Shown: in pieces, positions 6,402 through 9,446 of the stretch
Layout of the letters: every line of letters begins with the position of its first letter
How positions within the stretch are numbered: position 1 is the first letter of the stretch
From: Pseudomonadales bacterium
GTDB taxonomy: Bacteria; Pseudomonadota; Gammaproteobacteria; Pseudomonadales; Litorivicinaceae
Direction of reading: 5' to 3'
DNA: 9,446 nt
NCBI GenBank assembly: GCA_012269655.1
Contig: JAAXJV010000095.1
Span: 1-9,446, forward strand
The notes under the pieces: generated by a model
The model's input: the letters and a program-made list of their open reading frames with translations, nothing else
Told to the model about the DNA's origin: nothing
Database searches by the model: none
Translations under genes and position numbers: made by a program

Positions 6402-7853
6402 TTAACCTTCCAAGGGGAAGGCAGGCAAAGTGGCTTGAGCCATCTTGCGCATCATACGGATCACCTGACAGCTGTAGCCGTACTCGTTGTCGTACCACAC
6501 GTAGACCACCGCGCTATTGCCGTTGGTCTGAGTCGCCAACGAGTCAACGATGCCTGCCGCGCGTGAACCCACGTAGTCAGAGCTGACGGCTTCGGGACTG
6601 TTGGTGAAGTCCACCTGCTTTTGCAACGGTGAGTGCAAAGCCACATGACGCAGATAGTCGTTCAACTCGTCCGCGGTGACAGCGTTATCTAATTGCAGAT
6701 TCAAAATAGCCATCGACACGTTTGCAGTCGGTACACGAATCGCATTACCCGTCAGACGACTCTCAAAATGAGGTAGCGCCTTGGCCACCGCTTTGGCTGC
6801 GCCTGTTTCGGTCAATACCATGTTCAGAGGCGCCGCTCGGCCGCGACGATCACCCTTGTGATAATTGTCGATCAAGTTTTGGTCGTTGGTGTAGCTGTGG
6901 ACCGTCTCAACGTGACCACTGGGCACGCCGTACTTGTCATCCAACGCCTTCAACACCGGTGTGATCGCATTGGTGGTGCACGAAGCCGCCGACAAGATGG
7001 TATCCGCAGGATCGATATCCGCGTCGTTAACGCCCATCACAATATTTTTTAGGTCGCCCTTACCCGGTGCAGTCAATACAACGCGAGACGCGCCAGGGCA
7101 GCGCAGATGCTGAGCCAGGCCCTCACGGTCACGCCACTTACCCGTGTTATCCGCAACCAAGGCATCTTTAATGCCGTACTGGGTGTAATCCACCGCATCC
7201 GGCGATGACGCATAGATCACCTGAATCGCAGTGCCGTTGGCATAGATGACATTTGACTCGTGATCGACACTGATGGTGCCCTTGAACGAGCCGTGGACGC
7301 TATCACGGCGCAACAGGGATGCCCGCTTCACAATATCGTTTTCACCGCCCCGGCGAACGACAATCGCGCGCAAGCGAAGTGCCGCACCACTCGGGCGCTG
7401 CGCCAGCAATTCACGAGCCAGCAAACGACCAATACGACCAAAGCCATACAGCACCACGTCTGTGGGTTCACCTTCGCTGGCACTGCTTTGTTTGGCGCCA
7501 GCCAGTTCGTCCTGCAGGAATTCTTCCAGCGGCTTGCTCGCAAACAGTTTTTTATGGCGAACCACCAATTTGCCTAAATCGATGTGGCAGGGCTTCAGGT
7601 TTAGCTTCTCGACGGCACGCAAAACCGGTAGCGTTTCAAAGACGGACAACTCTTCGCCTTCGACCTGACGCGCAAAACGGTGCGCTTTGATGATGTCGAT
7701 AACGGCACGGTTGACCAGCAGGCGACCAAATACACTGGTTTCTACACCGCGTTCGCGGACCATCTTACCTACCAGTGGGACCATCTCTTCGGCGTGAGCC
7801 ATGCGATCGTTCCAATTCGCTTGATGCGCGTCGTAAGCTTCCTGCGTGATCAT
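6402..7853 (-). CDS. gap: Long-form glyceraldehyde-3-phosphate dehydrogenase
   Basis: This 483-aa protein interconverts glyceraldehyde 3-phosphate and 1,3-bisphosphoglycerate. Residues about 132-483 are a standard GAPDH: Rossmann motif Y-G-F-G-R-I-G-R at 136-143, catalytic Cys292 in S-A-A-S-C-T-T-N, His319 (27 residues on, as in classical enzymes) in H-S-Y-T-N-D-Q-N, phosphate-binding T-E-T-G-A-A-K at 348-354, A-I-R-V-P-T at 371-376 and W-Y-D-N-E-Y-G-Y at 453-460. Residues 1-130 are a mostly helical extension absent from the ~335-aa enzymes and typical of a proteobacterial long subclass such as Pseudomonas PA3001. After the second beta strand the usual Asp that grips the NAD ribose appears replaced by Arg (V-V-R-R-G-G, 165-170), hinting at NADP use. 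ATG 7853 has AGGAG eight bases upstream. Confidence 0.93.
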   Translation of the reverse strand: MITQEAYDAHQANWNDRMAHAEEMVPLVGKMVRERGVETSVFGRLLVNRAVIDIIKAHRFARQVEGEELSVFETLPVLRAVEKLNLKPCHIDLGKLVVRHKKLFASKPLEEFLQDELAGAKQSSASEGEPTDVVLYGFGRIGRLLARELLAQRPSGAALRLRAIVVRRGGENDIVKRASLLRRDSVHGSFKGTISVDHESNVIYANGTAIQVIYASSPDAVDYTQYGIKDALVADNTGKWRDREGLAQHLRCPGASRVVLTAPGKGDLKNIVMGVNDADIDPADTILSAASCTTNAITPVLKALDDKYGVPSGHVETVHSYTNDQNLIDNYHKGDRRGRAAPLNMVLTETGAAKAVAKALPHFESRLTGNAIRVPTANVSMAILNLQLDNAVTADELNDYLRHVALHSPLQKQVDFTNSPEAVSSDYVGSRAAGIVDSLATQTNGNSAVVYVWYDNEYGYSCQVIRMMRKMAQATLPAFPLEG

Positions 7854-7867
7854 TTAGGGTACTCCTA

Positions 7868-7898
7868 TGAAAGTCAGCAACAGTTTAGTTGGCTTTCA
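7868..7898 (-). promoter_or_regulatory. Possible 5'-UTR hairpin next to the gap ribosome binding site
   Basis: In the gap leader TGAAAG pairs with CTTTCA, and an inner CAAC pairs with GTTG around a 6-base loop, with unpaired bases between. The stem ends one base from the AGGAG ribosome binding site (7862-7866). It could modulate translation, but it is short and interrupted. Confidence 0.25.
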
Positions 7899-7935
7899 GG
7901 AAAAAATGAACACTTTTTAAAATTTGTTTCTTTTT

Positions 7936-7960
7936 GTGACCATAAATTATATTTGGTCAC
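7936..7960. promoter_or_regulatory. 25-bp operator-like dyad over the gap -10 box
   Basis: GTGACCA-N11-TGGTCAC has two perfect 7-bp inverted arms with an AT-rich centre. Its centre (7948) coincides with the centre of the gap -10 hexamer, the usual position of a repressor operator. No T-run after the dyad on the gap strand argues against a terminator. It does not fit the HexR consensus I know, and I cannot name the regulator. It also covers the stop codon of the exporter gene. Confidence 0.6.
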
Positions 7961-7974
7961 TTTATTGATACCAA
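7946..7974 (-). promoter_or_regulatory. Sigma-70 promoter of gap
   Basis: On the minus strand TTGGTA (7974-7969) is followed by a 17-base spacer and a perfect TATAAT (7951-7946). This predicts transcription from about 7939 and an 85-base leader before the gap ATG. The -35 lies inside the last codons of the upstream exporter gene. Confidence 0.75.
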
Positions 7975-8568
7975 ACCGGCCGCAGACCAGAGCGCAAGGC
8001 CGGTCCCACGTTTTAATAAGCGTCCGCCAGACTCGTTATCCAACCAGCGGCGTAGAACATTGCCACCAAAGGCGTAGGCCACAATCGCGGCGATCTCGAT
8101 CAAAACAAAGGTCAACCCCATCCAAAAGATCTGTGTACTGGGATCCTGATCCGCAACAATAAATTGAGGAAAGAACGCGCCAAAGATGAGGAACAACTTT
8201 GGGTTGGTTGAGGCCACGATGGCCTCGCGCCATGCCATGGCGCCTATGGCGATGTCACTGGTCTTTTCAAACGCAATCGGATCATTTGCCGAACGCCAGG
8301 CGCCCCACCCCATCCACAGCAAGTAAGCCGCACCGACATAACGAATCCAATCCAGTACCACTGCGCCCTTGGCCATCAGCCATTCAAGCCCAAGGGCCAG
8401 CAACGCAATCATCACCACCATGACAGGCAGGCGGGCTAGCCCTGCAATCGAAGCTCGCCAAGCGGTCGACTGAGTTCCGTTGACCAAGGCCAGCATATTG
8501 TTGGGTCCGGGAAAGAAATTCATTCCAATACAAGCCGGAACAAAAATCAGCCACGCCTGCCAACTCAT
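7957..8568 (-). CDS. LysE/RhtB-family amino acid or metabolite exporter
   Basis: This 203-aa protein has the length and layout of LysE/RhtB inner-membrane exporters, with about six hydrophobic segments. The family signature F-F-P-G-P-N-N-M in the first helix is at residues 18-25, N-P-K at 122-124, and F-F-P-Q-F at 132-136. Members export lysine, homoserine, threonine, cysteine or related compounds; the substrate here cannot be read from the sequence. The ATG overlaps the stop of the upstream glutathione-transferase gene by four bases (ATGA), so the two are co-translated and perhaps functionally linked. The 3' end contains the gap promoter -35 and half of the dyad, and readthrough into gap is possible because no terminator separates them. 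Confidence 0.88.
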   Translation of the reverse strand: MSWQAWLIFVPACIGMNFFPGPNNMLALVNGTQSTAWRASIAGLARLPVMVVMIALLALGLEWLMAKGAVVLDWIRYVGAAYLLWMGWGAWRSANDPIAFEKTSDIAIGAMAWREAIVASTNPKLFLIFGAFFPQFIVADQDPSTQIFWMGLTFVLIEIAAIVAYAFGGNVLRRWLDNESGGRLLKRGTGLALWSAAGLVSIK

Positions 8569-9260
8569 TTCACGGTGTCTTTGTCTTGACCAAAGAGTTT
8601 GGCTTTTTCTTCAGCGGTAAAATTGGGTTTACGGCCCAGTGACTCACCCATCTCGTAGGCACGCTGAGTCGCTGGACGCGCCTGAATCCGCTCATACCAA
8701 GCCTTTAGGTGCGGGAAGTCATTCAAATCTTGCTTTTGACGCTCGTGACTATTGATCCAGGGGTAGCAAGCCATATCGGCAATACTGTAGTCCCCTACTA
8801 TAAAGTCGCGCCCTTCAAGACGTTTATTCAAGACACCATACAAACGCGAAGTCTCATCGGTGTAGCGTTTTTGCGCGTAAGGAATGGTTTCAGGCGCATA
8901 AACATTAAAGTGATGGTTTTGCCCTGCCATCGGACCCAGTCCGCCCATCTGCCACATCAACCATTCCATCACTTGGATCTGGTCCCGGGCCGCAGCCGGC
9001 CAGAACTGCGCAGTTTTTAAACCGAGGTAATGAAGGATCGCGCCTGACTCGAATACGGTTTGGGGGGCATTACCATCGATGGGGGCATGATCCACGATCG
9101 CCGGCATACGGTTGTTAGGACTGAAAGCCAAGAAGTCGGGCTTAAACTGATCTCCCGCTCCGATGTCCACCGGCACCACTTGATAGTCCAGTCCTGACTC
9201 TTCCATAAATAGGGCAATTTTGTAGCCATTCGGGGTGGGCCAAAAATACAGGTCAATCAT
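8565..9260 (-). CDS. Glutathione S-transferase / disulfide reductase, YfcG-like
   Basis: This 231-aa protein closely follows E. coli YfcG, a Nu-class, Ure2p-like GST with disulfide-bond reductase activity toward small substrates. The N-terminus MIDLYFWPTPNGYKIALF matches YfcG, with Thr9 and Asn11 at the glutathione-binding positions. S-P-N-N-R-M-P-A-I-V-D near residues 47-57 and F-E-S-G-A-I at 70-75 complete the thioredoxin-fold domain. The helical C-terminal domain shows G-G-L-G-P-M-A-G-Q-N-H-H-F-N near 106-119 and Y-S-I-A-D-M-A-C-Y-P-W. It is cytoplasmic. I chose ATG 9260, which gives the exact YfcG start with AAGG eight bases upstream. The in-frame ATG at 9308 would add 16 charged residues not seen in the family. 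It overlaps the exporter gene by four bases. No clear promoter was seen upstream. Confidence 0.9.
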   Translation of the reverse strand: MIDLYFWPTPNGYKIALFMEESGLDYQVVPVDIGAGDQFKPDFLAFSPNNRMPAIVDHAPIDGNAPQTVFESGAILHYLGLKTAQFWPAAARDQIQVMEWLMWQMGGLGPMAGQNHHFNVYAPETIPYAQKRYTDETSRLYGVLNKRLEGRDFIVGDYSIADMACYPWINSHERQKQDLNDFPHLKAWYERIQARPATQRAYEMGESLGRKPNFTAEEKAKLFGQDKDTVK

Positions 9261-9268
9261 ATCAGTCA

Positions 9269-9272
9269 CCTT
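9269..9272 (-). promoter_or_regulatory. Ribosome binding site that fixes the GST start
   Basis: AAGG (in AAGGTGA on the minus strand) lies eight bases before ATG 9260 and supports that start over ATG 9308. Confidence 0.6.
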
Positions 9273-9352
9273 GATGTGGGAAGTCTGTTTACTGTGCGAC
9301 CGAGCCACAGGAAAAACAATAAACTTTTTGCCCTTTGTTCGCGCACAACAGC

Positions 9353-9381
9353 TTGACAGCCCAAGCCCTGATCCCTAATAT
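9353..9381 (+). promoter_or_regulatory. Strong sigma-70 promoter of the tRNA-Ser gene
   Basis: A perfect TTGACA (9353-9358), a 17-base spacer and TAATAT (9376-9381) precede the tRNA by 11 bases. The GC-rich stretch CCGCGGCC right after the -10 resembles the discriminator of stringently controlled stable-RNA promoters. Confidence 0.82.
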
Positions 9382-9392
9382 CCGCGGCCACC

Positions 9393-9446
9393 GGAGGGAT
9401 GGCAGAGCGGTTGAATGCACCGGTCTTGAAAACCGGCATAGGTTAA
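9393..9446 (+). tRNA. tRNA-Ser (anticodon UGA), 5' part, cut by window edge
   Basis: The acceptor strand GGAGGGA is followed by TG, a D-arm (GCAGAGCGGTTGAATGC) and an anticodon stem CCGGT/ACCGG closing the loop CTTGAAA. The anticodon TGA is at 9427-9429, giving serine UCA decoding. It closely parallels E. coli serT over this span. The window ends in the long variable arm, so the T-arm and 3' acceptor strand are not seen. Confidence 0.93.

Noticed and set aside
6406..6421. CCTTCC/GGAAGG inverted repeat near the gap stop
   Set aside because: It lies in the last gap codons, has no T-run, and the true terminator is at 6321-6353.
7936..7960. The dyad as a terminator of the exporter gene
   Set aside because: The arms flank an AT-rich 11-base centre, no T-run follows on the minus strand, and it overlaps a strong promoter; operator is the better reading.
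9261..9308. Upstream ATG 9308 as GST start
   Set aside because: Family members start at the M-I-D-L-Y-F methionine, which has a good ribosome binding site.
9311..9330. A-run/T-run inverted repeat between GST and the tRNA
   Set aside because: Only five A:T pairs with no GC stem; not a credible terminator or operator.

Overview
The window looks like chromosomal DNA from a free-living, probably marine gammaproteobacterium (Oceanospirillales or Pseudomonadales-like). The case rests on a complete-looking Na+-translocating NADH:quinone reductase (Nqr) operon very close to the Vibrio proteins, a long-form (~480 aa) GAPDH, a YfcG-like glutathione transferase and a gammaproteobacterial-type tRNA-Ser(UGA). 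Genus cannot be fixed from the sequence. No insertion sequence, CRISPR array or phage gene was seen.

Layout. Positions 1-4093, minus strand: nqrA-nqrB-nqrC-nqrD and the first 29 codons of nqrE, tightly packed or overlapping (gaps or overlaps of 1 to 8 bases). The operon continues off the left edge. Positions 4094-4464: a divergent intergenic region holding a possible 28-codon upstream ORF in frame with nqrA, a GC hairpin and a 10-bp palindrome. Positions 4465-6346, plus strand: a three-gene cassette joined by 4-base overlaps (GTGA and ATGA), encoding a VOC-superfamily protein, a small cupin and a serine alpha/beta-hydrolase. Positions 6402-7853, minus strand: long GAPDH with a textbook intrinsic terminator buried in the end of the convergent hydrolase gene, and a strong promoter overlapped by a 25-bp dyad. 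Positions 7957-9260, minus strand: a YfcG-like GST and a LysE/RhtB exporter overlapping by 4 bases. Positions 9353-9446, plus strand: a strong promoter and the 5' part of tRNA-Ser(UGA).

How it fits together. Nqr couples NADH oxidation and ubiquinone reduction to Na+ export, and GAPDH supplies or consumes reduced nicotinamide in central carbon metabolism. From memory, gap and nqr are also near each other (close to mfd) in Pseudomonas, so the oppositely oriented VOC-cupin-hydrolase cassette may be an insertion into an older neighbourhood. The cassette is the best candidate for an undescribed system. Its VOC plus carboxylesterase pairing recalls the MhqO/MhqD quinone/catechol detoxification pair of Bacillus, but its substrate is unknown. 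The other notable signals are regulatory: the dyad centred on the gap -10 box and the in-frame small ORF ahead of nqrA.
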